Source: Paraburkholderia sediminicola
GTDB taxonomy: Bacteria > Pseudomonadota > Gammaproteobacteria > Burkholderiales > Burkholderiaceae
Reading direction: 5' to 3'
NCBI RefSeq assembly: GCF_902859805.1
Contig: NZ_CADIKC010000001.1
Span: forward strand, 124,001 to 188,000
DNA length: 64,000 nucleotides
Part shown: positions 16,973 to 26,231 of the stretch, one piece after another
Layout: every line of letters starts with the position of its first letter
Numbering within the stretch: the stretch's first letter is position 1
Position numbers and translations under genes: made by a program
Notes under the pieces: model-generated
Seen by the model: only the letters and a program-made list of their open reading frames with translations
The model's database searches: none
Told to the model about the DNA's origin: nothing

Positions 16973-17486
16973 GTTGCGCAGCCTCGGAAGAGATTCGCAA
17001 GGGCATTATTGTCCGCCGAGCGCCGGATGTCCGCAAAGGGACGTGTCCTGCGGGTCGCCAAATGGAACCGTTCGGCCACCAGGAGACCTTCACCTTCCGC
17101 CAGTGAGTGGCAGCAACCTGGATGTGAGCCGCCATTTGACCCGGCGGCGGTAACCGGCAACTCGACGGAAACAGGCCTTCGCTACCGAGGTCACGCCGCG
17201 CAAAAAGTATCAGGCGGAACGCTTATTTGACGAGGGACACATTTGAACATTGCTTGTATAGCGGTCTCGCGCAGTCTCCAGTCATGGCGTCCGCAGTTGT
17301 TCCGTTAGCATGTTCTCACCCGGCTTACGCGTTCGAAGTACGATATCGCTTGTCGCTCACGATACGTGCGGGACTTGATTAACGGTGTCACGGCATTCGA
17401 TTCCGGGATCACGTGGCACGCAGGAACATCATTGATCGATCAACCGCTTTCTGTCAGCGGCTGGTTCCCGAAGACTGAGGAGAAGT
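16973..17486. other. 514-bp gene-free stretch upstream of a LysR gene
   Basis: No convincing coding frame. A perfect 12-bp palindrome TTGATCGATCAA (17432-17443) lies 44 bp before the LysR start and could be its own operator. The rest shows no repeats or RNA structure that I can support. Confidence 0.45.
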
Positions 17487-18401
17487 GTGGAACTACGCCA
17501 TTTGAGGTATTTCGCGGCGGTCGCCGAAAATCAAAGTTTCAGGCTGGCCGCCGAACGTATCAACATCACACAACCAGCAATAACGCGCCAGATTCAGGAT
17601 CTGGAGGAGATGCTTGGTGTGCGTTTGTTCGATCGCACCCCACAAGGGGTCAAGCTCACTGCCGCAGGTGAGCTGTTCCTCCGTGAGGTTCGCAAATCAC
17701 TGGGCATCCTGGAGTCGGCAACGCGCGCCGTCAAACTCGTCGCGTCGGGGCTGCAGGGCTCCTTACGCATCGGCGCGGTTGAGAACGCGAGTTGGGACGG
17801 TTTCGTGCCGGATGCATTTAGCCGCTTCCAGCGTGAAGCACCCGAGGTGAGCATTCATATAGCGCCGATGAACACCCCGGAGCAGGTCGCCGAGATTCTG
17901 GGCGGTACGCTCGACGGCGGTTTCGTCTACACGTACGGCGAACTTTCCCGTGCATTGAGCTTGCGGCCGCTTGCCGTCGGCGGCGTGGTTGCAGCTGTGC
18001 CGCGAAGTTGGAACCTGCCGGAAGGCAAACCGATCTCCGCGCGCGACCTCAACGGTCAACCGGTTGTCTGTTTCTCGAGGCAAACATATCCGGCGTACTA
18101 CGACACGCTTGTCACAGCATGCCGCGAAGCCGGACTGACTTTAAACGTCGTGCAGGAGGTGCCGACCGAGGCAGCTATTCTGTCACTGGTATCGGCCGGA
18201 GTGGGTGCAGCGATCGTCAATGCTGCGAACATGGGACGCCCGCCTGCGCGTGTGCAGTTCCTGCCATTTACCGATCTGTCGATTCCGATGCCGCTTGCAT
18301 TTGCCTATATCGAAGACAACCCCAATGCGGCGTTGCAGCGATTGCTTCGCGTTCTCGACGCGATACTGGATCAGGGCACACAGGATGGCACAGCGGCATG
18401 A
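17487..18401 (+). CDS. LysR-family transcriptional regulator
   Basis: 304 residues from GTG 17487, just behind a GAGGAGAA ribosome site. The N-terminal ELRHLRYFAAVAENQSF and the HTH ITQPAITRQIQDLE are those of the CatM/BenM-like LysR group that starts with 'MELRHLRYF'. The effector domain follows to the end. It converges on the MBL-fold operon at 18453-21671, which is therefore not a standard divergent target. Ligand unknown. Confidence 0.9.
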   Translation: MELRHLRYFAAVAENQSFRLAAERINITQPAITRQIQDLEEMLGVRLFDRTPQGVKLTAAGELFLREVRKSLGILESATRAVKLVASGLQGSLRIGAVENASWDGFVPDAFSRFQREAPEVSIHIAPMNTPEQVAEILGGTLDGGFVYTYGELSRALSLRPLAVGGVVAAVPRSWNLPEGKPISARDLNGQPVVCFSRQTYPAYYDTLVTACREAGLTLNVVQEVPTEAAILSLVSAGVGAAIVNAANMGRPPARVQFLPFTDLSIPMPLAFAYIEDNPNAALQRLLRVLDAILDQGTQDGTAA

Positions 18402-18452
18402 GCGCCGACAGCGCGGTACGCGGCTTACCGGTCGCCCGGCAGACCATCGGCC

Positions 18453-19328
18453 TCAGAGAAACTGCCACATGAAGCTGTCACCGGCTCGCGACACCACGCC
18501 CGCCGAAGTCCCTGCGAAATGCGGAGTGAACACTGTCGCACCCGTGTCGGCCGTGAGGTCGATGAACCACTGCCGCGACAGATTCGCGCGAGCTTTATCC
18601 GCGCAGAACACCGAACTCCACGCCGGGCGGCACACCTGAATCGGGTGATGCCACACATCACCGCTAAAGAACGCATGCGCACCCGCCGACTCGATTTCGA
18701 TCGACATGTGCCCGGCACTGTGGCCCGGCGTCGGATGAAAGCGAATTCCCGGAAGGTATTCGCCGCCATCCGGACCGATCTCTTCGGAGCGCCTCGCTTC
18801 GATCACTGGCAGCACACTGTCTTCGAAAACCATGCGGCGGCTTTCGCCAGCCGGCGTGTCGAAGAACTCGCGCTCGATCTTTGAGAACACGTATCGGGCA
18901 TTGGGAAACGTCGGCACCCAGCGGCCGTCGACAAGCCGGGTATTCCATCCGACATGATCGACGTGCAGGTGCGTGAGCAGCACGAGGTCGACCTCTTCCG
19001 GTTTGACTCCCGCGCGCTCAAGCCGCTCGAGCCAGGGCGTATTCAACTGGTGAAAGAGCGCGCTAAATGGGCGGTTCTTATGATTGCCGCTCGCGGTGTC
19101 AACCAGAATGATCTTCCCGCCGATTCGCACAACCCAGGTGTTGACGCTCAGCAGGAAGTTTTCTCCGGCCTCGTCTACATGTGCGTTCGTCAGCCACCCG
19201 CGATGTTCTTCGAGCACAGCTGGGTCGAAATCGGCGAACAGCTTGCCGGTATTCAACTGAAAGCGTTGTTCCTCCACACGGGTAACGGTCGCGTCGCCAA
19301 CGCGATAGATCGTCGATTGCTCATCCAT
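18453..19328 (-). CDS. MBL-fold metallo-hydrolase
   Basis: 291 residues of the metallo-beta-lactamase fold. The zinc motif HLHVDH is followed by the later ligands in TPGHSAGH, FFSGDVWHH and TPHFAGT. Spacing fits the lactonase/glyoxalase-II-like cluster; AHL lactonases have the same layout but the sequence does not settle this. It is cytoplasmic (no signal). Its ATG overlaps the end of the MFS gene by 8 bp, so it is the last gene of a three-gene minus-strand operon with an aspartoacylase-like enzyme. Confidence 0.88.
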   Translation of the reverse strand: MDEQSTIYRVGDATVTRVEEQRFQLNTGKLFADFDPAVLEEHRGWLTNAHVDEAGENFLLSVNTWVVRIGGKIILVDTASGNHKNRPFSALFHQLNTPWLERLERAGVKPEEVDLVLLTHLHVDHVGWNTRLVDGRWVPTFPNARYVFSKIEREFFDTPAGESRRMVFEDSVLPVIEARRSEEIGPDGGEYLPGIRFHPTPGHSAGHMSIEIESAGAHAFFSGDVWHHPIQVCRPAWSSVFCADKARANLSRQWFIDLTADTGATVFTPHFAGTSAGVVSRAGDSFMWQFL

Positions 19329-20643
19329 GATGTCGTTCCGTCTTGCGTTCGATGGGATTCAAAAGCATTGCCACAGCGCCGGCGAACGCGATGGCAACGA
19401 TCGTGAACATGCCCGCCTGCATGCTGCCTGTCAGGGATTTGATGCAGCCGATGATGATCGGACTTGCAAAGCCGCCGAGTGCGCCGCAAATGTTGATGAA
19501 GGCAATGCCACCCGCGACGGCCCCGCTGCCGAGGTACCCTGCCGGCAGGGCCCATAGAACAGTGTATGACGCCCAGAGCATGGCAGTGGCGATCGTGATG
19601 GCGGGCAGCGCGATTGCGAGGTCGGTGGGATGCAGCGCGGCGATAGCAAGTGCAGCGGCGCCGGCGATACTCGCTACCGCGCTATGGCGCCGGCGTTCAT
19701 TGCGGCGATCTGAGCTGCGACAGAGCCATCCCATCACGGCAATCGCCGCAATGTATGGAATCGACGACCACAGGCCGATCGCCATCGTGCCCGCGAGGCC
19801 GGCTGTCCTGAGGATCGTCGGCAGCCAGAAACTCACCGTGTAAATGCCCGCGATCACACAGAAGTTGCTGAACGCGAGCGTAAGCACACGCAGGTCGCAG
19901 ACAACCGTACGCAGTGAGTGATGCCTGGTCTCGCTGGACGCGCGATGCGCACGGGCCGTTTCGAGATCTTCATCAAGTAACGCCTTCTCGTCAGTTGACA
20001 GCCAGCGCGCCTGCTGTGGACGATCATCGAGAAAGAAGAATGCAATCACCCCCAGCACGCAGCACGGAAGGCCTTCGAGGAGGAACATCCATTGCCAGCC
20101 TTCGAGGCCGTGTGCACCGGCGAGCGACGTCATCGCCCAGCTCGACAGAGGGCCGCCGAGCACGCCGCCAATCGGCCCCGCCCACATGACGATCGCCATC
20201 GCGCGTGCCGTCCGGGACGGCGCGTACCAGTAAGTCAGGTACAGCACCATACCAGGCGCGAACCCTGCCTCGAACACGCCAAGCAGAAAACGCAACGCAT
20301 AAAACGTGTGCACGTCCCGCACGAATAACATCGATGCTGACGTGATACCCCACAGCACCATGATCCGCGAGAGCGTCTTACGCGCGCCGATTCTCGGCAG
20401 CAGCAGGTTGCTGGGAATTTCGAATAGCACGTAGCCGATGAAAAAAATGCCGGCGGCGACGCCATAGGCAGCATCGGAGAACGCGAGCTCGGTCTGCATC
20501 TGAAGCTTGGCGAAGCCAATGTTGATGCGATCGAGGTACGCGAGCATGTAGCAGAGCGTCAGAAACGGCAGTAGCCGCCAGGTAATCCTGCGATAAAGCG
20601 CGTCGCGCCCGTCGACGCCTGCAATAAGGGGAATAGCGGCCAT
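19321..20643 (-). CDS. MFS transporter, anion:cation symporter (ACS) family
   Basis: 440 residues with 12 predicted helices. The opening WRLLPFLTLCYMLAYLDRIN is the ACS-family signature (phthalate, tartrate and galacturonate-type carriers), and the central loop separates two six-helix halves. Start 20643 has GGAGAGA before it. An alternative ATG at 20661 overlaps the previous stop as ATGA, so coupling is also possible. It probably imports an organic anion handled by the flanking hydrolases. The substrate is not known. Confidence 0.88.
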   Translation of the reverse strand: MAAIPLIAGVDGRDALYRRITWRLLPFLTLCYMLAYLDRINIGFAKLQMQTELAFSDAAYGVAAGIFFIGYVLFEIPSNLLLPRIGARKTLSRIMVLWGITSASMLFVRDVHTFYALRFLLGVFEAGFAPGMVLYLTYWYAPSRTARAMAIVMWAGPIGGVLGGPLSSWAMTSLAGAHGLEGWQWMFLLEGLPCCVLGVIAFFFLDDRPQQARWLSTDEKALLDEDLETARAHRASSETRHHSLRTVVCDLRVLTLAFSNFCVIAGIYTVSFWLPTILRTAGLAGTMAIGLWSSIPYIAAIAVMGWLCRSSDRRNERRRHSAVASIAGAAALAIAALHPTDLAIALPAITIATAMLWASYTVLWALPAGYLGSGAVAGGIAFINICGALGGFASPIIIGCIKSLTGSMQAGMFTIVAIAFAGAVAMLLNPIERKTERHHG

Positions 20644-20657
20644 CGTTCTCTCCGCGC

Positions 20658-21671
20658 TCATTGAGCCTGGGTACTGGACGCGATCAGCGCGACGCAATCG
20701 CCTGGCTCGACGCTCGCGAATGAACGGACAACCATGACCGTTCCTGCGCCCCGAAACCTGAGTTCAACGGGAGCGGCCCATGGCGCATGTGGATCGAACA
20801 CCCGGCCGGCCAGTTGACCGTCCTTAACCGCGTCGCCGATCCTGAATGTGGGCTCGAAGATCCCGCGCGTCGACGAGAAAACATAGTGCCGCTCGCCCTG
20901 GACGCTCAGCCAGCGTGTGTCGTAGCGTGGCGGGGGCAGCGTCTCGCGGGATTCGATGCCGAGCACCGACAGCACCCGCTGCAAGCCTTCCTCGACAATC
21001 GCGAGACCATCCGGATTGCATGTCGAATAGCCGCCGAATTCGCCGCACAGGAACAGCTTGCCATGCCGCTCGATTGCCGCGCCATAAGTGCGGTCCTCGC
21101 CGAGCAGGTCCATCACCATCGCGTAGGGTGACGCAAATGCATCGATGATTCTCTGGTAGGCGCTGCGTCGCCCGGGATCGGCGGGTGGAGCGACCAGCAA
21201 GGTCGGCAGATGATCGAATGACGCGCCGCCCGCATGAATGTCGAAAACAAAGTCGGCGCGCGGGAACAGTTCGGTATCCACGTAATGGGCAATCATCTCC
21301 GTGACCGAACCGTCGCGACGTCCCGGAAAAATCCGGTTCATATTGGCACCGTCGATCGGCGAGGTGCGCCGGCCGGCGAGAAACGCCGGAAAGTTAAGCC
21401 CCGGCACGACGATCAGGCGGCCGTTGATCTGCATCGACGGCATTCGCTGCAGCAGTTTCATCAATGCGATCGGACCTTCGTATTCGTCGCCGTGATTGCC
21501 GCCCGTCAGCAACGCGGTCGGACCGCCGCCGTTCTTGAGTACGGCAATCGGAATCGGGATATGGCCGTATGCGGAACGGTCAACTGAATGCGGCACACGC
21601 AGCGTGCCGGTCTGAAAGCCATTCTTGTCGAAATCGATGTCCGTCGATATGCGGGAACGGTCGGTCGCCAT
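20658..21671 (-). CDS. Succinylglutamate desuccinylase / aspartoacylase family deacylase
   Basis: 337 residues, first gene of the operon. The zinc site is clear: GGNHGDEYEG supplies His and Glu, and FDIHAGG supplies the second His. A C-terminal beta domain with GDAVKDGQLAGRV follows. The layout resembles N-acetyl-diaminobutyrate deacetylase DoeB, but none of the other ectoine-degradation genes is here, so the substrate stays open (an N-acyl amino acid or similar amide). CGGAGA precedes ATG 21671. With an ACS carrier and an MBL hydrolase it suggests uptake and stepwise hydrolysis of an acylated compound. Confidence 0.85.
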   Translation of the reverse strand: MATDRSRISTDIDFDKNGFQTGTLRVPHSVDRSAYGHIPIPIAVLKNGGGPTALLTGGNHGDEYEGPIALMKLLQRMPSMQINGRLIVVPGLNFPAFLAGRRTSPIDGANMNRIFPGRRDGSVTEMIAHYVDTELFPRADFVFDIHAGGASFDHLPTLLVAPPADPGRRSAYQRIIDAFASPYAMVMDLLGEDRTYGAAIERHGKLFLCGEFGGYSTCNPDGLAIVEEGLQRVLSVLGIESRETLPPPRYDTRWLSVQGERHYVFSSTRGIFEPTFRIGDAVKDGQLAGRVFDPHAPWAAPVELRFRGAGTVMVVRSFASVEPGDCVALIASSTQAQ

Positions 21672-21999
21672 ATCTTTGTCTCCGGTATGTTGGCGTGCTG
21701 CGCAGCGGCGGATGCAAATGGCGCGGCGACACCCGTACTATCGGAAATCAGTCCGATTTACGCCAATGCCGATTGATGGCTGTCGCGATGCCTCAGGGGC
21801 ATCACGCTTTTCAGGGAGAGATGAATGCGAGTGCGCGGCGCAGATGTAACGACGGCGCATGGTGTCGTCGTCGCTTCCCGTGGCGGAAGCGCGATGCGCA
21901 GCGCGTGGGCGCAGATGGGCGGAAGGCAAACTACATAACAGCCCCCAGTGCACGGAACCGCCGCGACACCAGAGACCAGCACCGGACTAAATAACGCTG
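21672..21999. other. 328-bp gene-free stretch
   Basis: Upstream region of the deacylase operon and downstream region of the DinB gene. I find no credible frame, dyad or terminator; the many short frames lack start signals. Confidence 0.4.
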
Positions 22000-22500
22000 T
22001 CAGTAACTCCCCGACTGTTGCCGCAGAAACACCGGCATATCCGTGGCTGGCGGGAAAATGTCGAGCGTGTAAAGAATGGCCGCTGCATGGCCACGATGGT
22101 AGGTGGTGTGGTTCACCACGTGCAAAACCATATCCCGACGAGTCATGCGCCCTGTACCACCGCCAATGAACTCAAATTGCACGATTTCTGCCAGTTCGTC
22201 TTCCGTAGCTGCATCGGCGTAGTTCACATACCACTCGTCAATGCTCCGTTGCCTGGCAGCTAATTCCTCGAATGTCGGCCAGGTTTCGGGATTGCGTGTA
22301 GTCAAATTGTGAGGTTTGCCAAGCAGGTGACATTGCCAGACGTAATCCATTGCATACGAATGGTTGAGCGTCCCAATCAGGCTGCGAAAGCTGATTGGCC
22401 GCGGTGCGATAAGCTCTGCAGCGGGAACGGAAGCCACGACTGACAGAAACAGCTCGTCCGCCCAGGCTTTGTAGCGTGTAAGAGTTTGTGTGGCTTTCAT
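22000..22500 (-). CDS. DinB-family protein
   Basis: 166 residues forming the four-helix DinB/YfiT bundle. The three metal-binding histidines are in place: H47 (LNHSYAMD), H131 and H135 (HTTYHRGH). Members use a divalent metal for small-thiol transferase or unknown chemistry. AGGAGG lies 4 nt before ATG 22500. It is followed by an MFS gene on its upstream side with a 57-bp gap, so the two may share a transcript, MFS first. Confidence 0.88.
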   Translation of the reverse strand: MKATQTLTRYKAWADELFLSVVASVPAAELIAPRPISFRSLIGTLNHSYAMDYVWQCHLLGKPHNLTTRNPETWPTFEELAARQRSIDEWYVNYADAATEDELAEIVQFEFIGGGTGRMTRRDMVLHVVNHTTYHRGHAAAILYTLDIFPPATDMPVFLRQQSGSY

Positions 22501-22557
22501 AAAACCTCCTATCTGTGTACGGCGAATAGTCCTTTGCTCGACCCGTGCATCGAATCA

Positions 22558-24030
22558 CTACCTGGAAATCTTCTCCAGTTCGAGTCCCTTCGTCCGCGGC
22601 CCCATCAAGCCGATCGCCAGCATGACGATCAGCATCGCGCCTGCAATGAACACGAACACGCCCGTCGTGCCGAAGTGCTTCAATACCGCCGCGATCAGGA
22701 ATGCCGTGAAAATCGCCGAGAAACGGCTCCACGAATAGACGAAGCCCACTGCCCGCGCGCGGATACTGGTCGGAAAGAGCTCGGTCTGATAGGCATGGTA
22801 GCTGTACGAAATGATGTTGCCCGCAAGCGTCAGACACACGCCGAGGCTCACCAGCAACACCGCGCCGGACGCCTGACTGAACCACAGCCCGCACACGATA
22901 TTCACGGCCGCCATCACCACGATCACCGTCTTGCGCTCGAAGCGGTCGCCGATAAAAAGGCCGATCACCGGACCAATCGGCGCGGCCAACGCGATCACGC
23001 TCGAATACATCAGGCTCGTGGTGATCGTAATGCCCTGCTTGATCAGCAGCGTCGGCACCCAGTTCGCAAAGCCGTAAAAACCGACGGTCTGGAAGATATT
23101 GAAGATCGTCATCATCAGCGTGCGGCTGCGGTACGGCGGCACCCACATATCGCGGAAGCTGCCGCGCGGCGCAACCGGTGCGGGCGGCGCCGCCGGCGGC
23201 GGCAGTTCACGGCCATATTCGGTGCGTACTTTCGCTTCGAGCTCGCTCATCACGCGATCGGCTTCGGCGAGACGCCCTTGTTGCGCGAGCCAACGCGGGC
23301 TTTCCGGCAACGCGCGCCGGATCCACCATACAAACAGCGCTCCGTGTGCGCCGATCAGCACCACCCAGCGCCAGCCGTCAAGGCCGAACAGCGTGCGCGG
23401 CACCAATAGATAAGAGAGAAAAGCCACCACTGGGACGGCCGTAAAACCAACCGCCTGCTCGCATGCGAAAGCGCGGCCGCGAATCTGCTTGGGGACCAGC
23501 TCCGAAATGTACGTACCGATTGTCACGAGCTCGACGCCGATACCGACGCCCGCCACGAAGCGCCAGAAGTTCAAACCCGTGGCTGTTTCCTGAAACGCCA
23601 TCACAACGTTGGCCGCCGTGTACCACAGCAGCGAATACGTGAATACGGCGCGGCGGCCGAAGCGATCCGCCAGGAAGCCGCACGCGATCGTGCCGATGAA
23701 CAGTCCGCTGAACAGTGCGGCGATGAAACTCGCGACGCCGGTCGAGCCGAACAGACCGTGCGTGGTTGCAGTCAGCAGGCCGCTTTTGACGAGGCCAGGC
23801 GCCACGTAGCCCGAGTACAGCAGGTCGTACAGTTCGAAGAAGAAGCCGAGGCTCAGCAGCACCACCAGCTTCCAGACGGAACGCGTGGCGGGCAGCCGGT
23901 CGAGGCGCGCGGAGATGCTGCCGGCGTCGAGCGTGCTGGATGCTGCGGACGCCGCGGCAGTTGCGCTTGCGCAAGACGCCGCGCCGCCGGCGTTGCGCGC
24001 GACGGACCCAGCGTGATCGGGGGATGCCAT
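22558..24030 (-). CDS. MFS transporter (metabolite:H+ / sugar-porter like)
   Basis: 490 residues from ATG 24030, which follows AGGAG; a longer frame to 24120 has no ribosome site. After an Ala/Ser-rich cytoplasmic lead of about 45 residues come 12 helices. The GFLADRFGRRAVF and PESPRWLAQQGR motifs mark the metabolite:H+ symporter and sugar-porter branch. It lies 136 bp after the aconitase-family gene on the same strand and may import the acid that enzyme uses. Confidence 0.85.
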   Translation of the reverse strand: MASPDHAGSVARNAGGAASCASATAAASAASSTLDAGSISARLDRLPATRSVWKLVVLLSLGFFFELYDLLYSGYVAPGLVKSGLLTATTHGLFGSTGVASFIAALFSGLFIGTIACGFLADRFGRRAVFTYSLLWYTAANVVMAFQETATGLNFWRFVAGVGIGVELVTIGTYISELVPKQIRGRAFACEQAVGFTAVPVVAFLSYLLVPRTLFGLDGWRWVVLIGAHGALFVWWIRRALPESPRWLAQQGRLAEADRVMSELEAKVRTEYGRELPPPAAPPAPVAPRGSFRDMWVPPYRSRTLMMTIFNIFQTVGFYGFANWVPTLLIKQGITITTSLMYSSVIALAAPIGPVIGLFIGDRFERKTVIVVMAAVNIVCGLWFSQASGAVLLVSLGVCLTLAGNIISYSYHAYQTELFPTSIRARAVGFVYSWSRFSAIFTAFLIAAVLKHFGTTGVFVFIAGAMLIVMLAIGLMGPRTKGLELEKISR

Positions 24031-24166
24031 ATTGTTTGTCTCCTGGTGATGCGGGTCATTCAGGCGATGCACGATGATGCTCGCCGCGGCCGGTCTTGTG
24101 CCGGCCTTGGGTACTTTCATGTGTCACGCGCACCACGATGCCGGGCCGCAAGGTCCGGCCAGCATT

Positions 24167-26125
24167 CTAGCCGCGGGCGCGCTTCAATTGTTCGAAGGTG
24201 GTGATTTTTCCGGCCAGCGCGCTCGCCGCAACGGTGTACGGGCTCGCGAGCCACACATTGCCCGGCCCTGAACGGCCGGGGAAATTGCGGTTGATCGCGC
24301 TGATCGTCACCTCGTTCGCATCGGCCGACTGCCCCGGTCCGCAGTTCGCGCAGGAACCGCAGCCCGGCATCACGAGCGTCACGCCCGCGCGCTCGAAAAC
24401 CGGTAAATAGCCCTGATTCTCGCAATAGGCGCGCACGGCCATGGTGCCGAATTGCAGGAAGAGACGCGTGCCCTCGGGCACATGCATGCCCTGCTCCACA
24501 CCCCAACGCAATACCTCGTGATAGAAGTCGAAGTCTTCGCGCTTGCCCGCCGTACACGAGCCGCCATACGCGATATCGATCGCGACGTCCTGCGTGAGTT
24601 GCGGTGCCGGCACGCCGTTGCCCGGATCGCCCGGGCGCGCGAGCATCGGTTCGATGGCGGTGGCGTCGATGCGGATCGTGTCGCGATACGTGGCGTCCGG
24701 ATCGCTTTTCATCCAGTTTTCAAGGGTGAAATCGACACCGCGGCGCTCCTTCAGGAACGCCACCGTGCGTTCGTCCGGCTCCACGATACCCGTGAAGCCA
24801 CCCAGTTCCGCGACCATGTTGGTCAGCGTGGCGCGTTCGTCGATCGACATCGCGCGCACCGCGGCGCCGCCGTATTCGAATACGAGACCGATCGCGCCGC
24901 CCGAGCGGATCGCGTCCATCTGCAAGAGGTGCAGCACGAGATCCTTCGCGGTGACGCCGTCGCGCAACGTGCCGTCGATTTCAATGCGCAAGGTCTCCGG
25001 CACCTTGCAGCGCACGTAACCCGTCACCCAGCTATTGGCGATTTCGGTTGCGCCTGCACCGAATGCCAGGCAACCGAGCGCGCCGGAATGCGGCGTGTGC
25101 GAGTCGGTGCCGCATGCAACCTGGCCAGGCAACGCGTACTGCTCGGCCATCAACGCATGACAGATGCCTTCGGAACCCGGCGAGTTGTCGAGCGCGCCGT
25201 GCGAGCGCACCGGATAGTCGCGCGAGAACGACGTGTGCCCTTCCATCAGATTGGCAACGCCCGGCAGCAATCCGTCGCGAACGTGCGGAATGCTTTGCGA
25301 AGCGAGCACCAGGTGATCCTGGAACGCGATGATGTGATCCGGCGCGTGCAGCGGCGCGGGCTTGCCGAACGCGCGATGCATCAGATGCGCGCACATGCCG
25401 GTGAAATAGTCGTGGCTGAAGCGCCAGTCGGCGGCGATGAACACGCCGTCGCCGCGCTGCGCGCTTTCAATACCCGGATGAAGATGGCGTTCGATGATCT
25501 TCTCGACCAGCGTCTTAGGCTCGGCGGTGCTTGCCGCATTTGCCACGTTGGCCGTCTCCCGCACACGCGGCGCCGGCCAGTCCGCGAACTTGCTGTACGC
25601 AAGCAAGCCACCGCTGCGAATGATCTGCTGCGTGAGCGCATCGCGCCCCTTGAGAAACTCGTCGATCGGCACCGCCTCTCCTGCGATCAGACGATCGAGC
25701 ACGGAGAAATCGGTGGTGGTGAGAATGCCGATGTTGTCGCAGTTCTGCTGATAGATACGCTCGAAACTCTCCGCGACGATCAGGCGAATGCCCGCCGACA
25801 ACTCCGCCAACGGACTCGATTCGCGCGACGACCCCTTGCCGTAGCGCTTGCCCGCCACCGTCACCTGGAAGCCGCCGTTCCTGACCGCATGGCGGCCAAT
25901 CGGCATGCGCTCGCCCGCCTTGAAGCCGACGTACGGATACTGGCCGAGGCGTTCGTCATAGGTGAGCATGACGGTGACCGGTGTGATTTCGTCGGTAGAG
26001 ACGTTATCGCGCAGCGCACCGGCGGTGGCGCGCGTGAAATTTTCACCGGCGAGTTGCGCCTCGATCACCGCGGGGTCCTGGGACAGGTACAGCACGCGGC
26101 CGTCCAGACGAATCGTATCGCTCAT
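24167..26125 (-). CDS. Aconitase-family hydro-lyase, swivel domain first (LeuD-LeuC-like fusion)
   Basis: 652 residues from ATG 26125 (AAGGAG site). The swivel domain comes first, at about 1-200, with YGKGSSRESSPLAEL (94-108) that positions substrate. The catalytic domains follow from about 205 to the end. Predicted [4Fe-4S] ligands are Cys524 (GGSCT), Cys589 and Cys592 (GCGSC), and NRNFPGR at 613-619 matches the family's substrate loop. Domain order is like AcnB, the reverse of AcnA, but it lacks the AcnB HEAT-like domain. It dehydrates or hydrates a tricarboxylic or malate-type acid. With a LysR upstream and MFS downstream it is probably a catabolic isomerase, not the TCA enzyme. Confidence 0.85.
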   Translation of the reverse strand: MSDTIRLDGRVLYLSQDPAVIEAQLAGENFTRATAGALRDNVSTDEITPVTVMLTYDERLGQYPYVGFKAGERMPIGRHAVRNGGFQVTVAGKRYGKGSSRESSPLAELSAGIRLIVAESFERIYQQNCDNIGILTTTDFSVLDRLIAGEAVPIDEFLKGRDALTQQIIRSGGLLAYSKFADWPAPRVRETANVANAASTAEPKTLVEKIIERHLHPGIESAQRGDGVFIAADWRFSHDYFTGMCAHLMHRAFGKPAPLHAPDHIIAFQDHLVLASQSIPHVRDGLLPGVANLMEGHTSFSRDYPVRSHGALDNSPGSEGICHALMAEQYALPGQVACGTDSHTPHSGALGCLAFGAGATEIANSWVTGYVRCKVPETLRIEIDGTLRDGVTAKDLVLHLLQMDAIRSGGAIGLVFEYGGAAVRAMSIDERATLTNMVAELGGFTGIVEPDERTVAFLKERRGVDFTLENWMKSDPDATYRDTIRIDATAIEPMLARPGDPGNGVPAPQLTQDVAIDIAYGGSCTAGKREDFDFYHEVLRWGVEQGMHVPEGTRLFLQFGTMAVRAYCENQGYLPVFERAGVTLVMPGCGSCANCGPGQSADANEVTISAINRNFPGRSGPGNVWLASPYTVAASALAGKITTFEQLKRARG

Positions 26126-26231
26126 GAGCATTCTCCTTGCGCCCACTATACGGCGCGCGCAGGCAATGCCGAAGTGCCGGTCCGGCAACCCAGACGTCTT
26201 GTTTGGAGAATGGTGCGAGGCGCCCCGCGGG

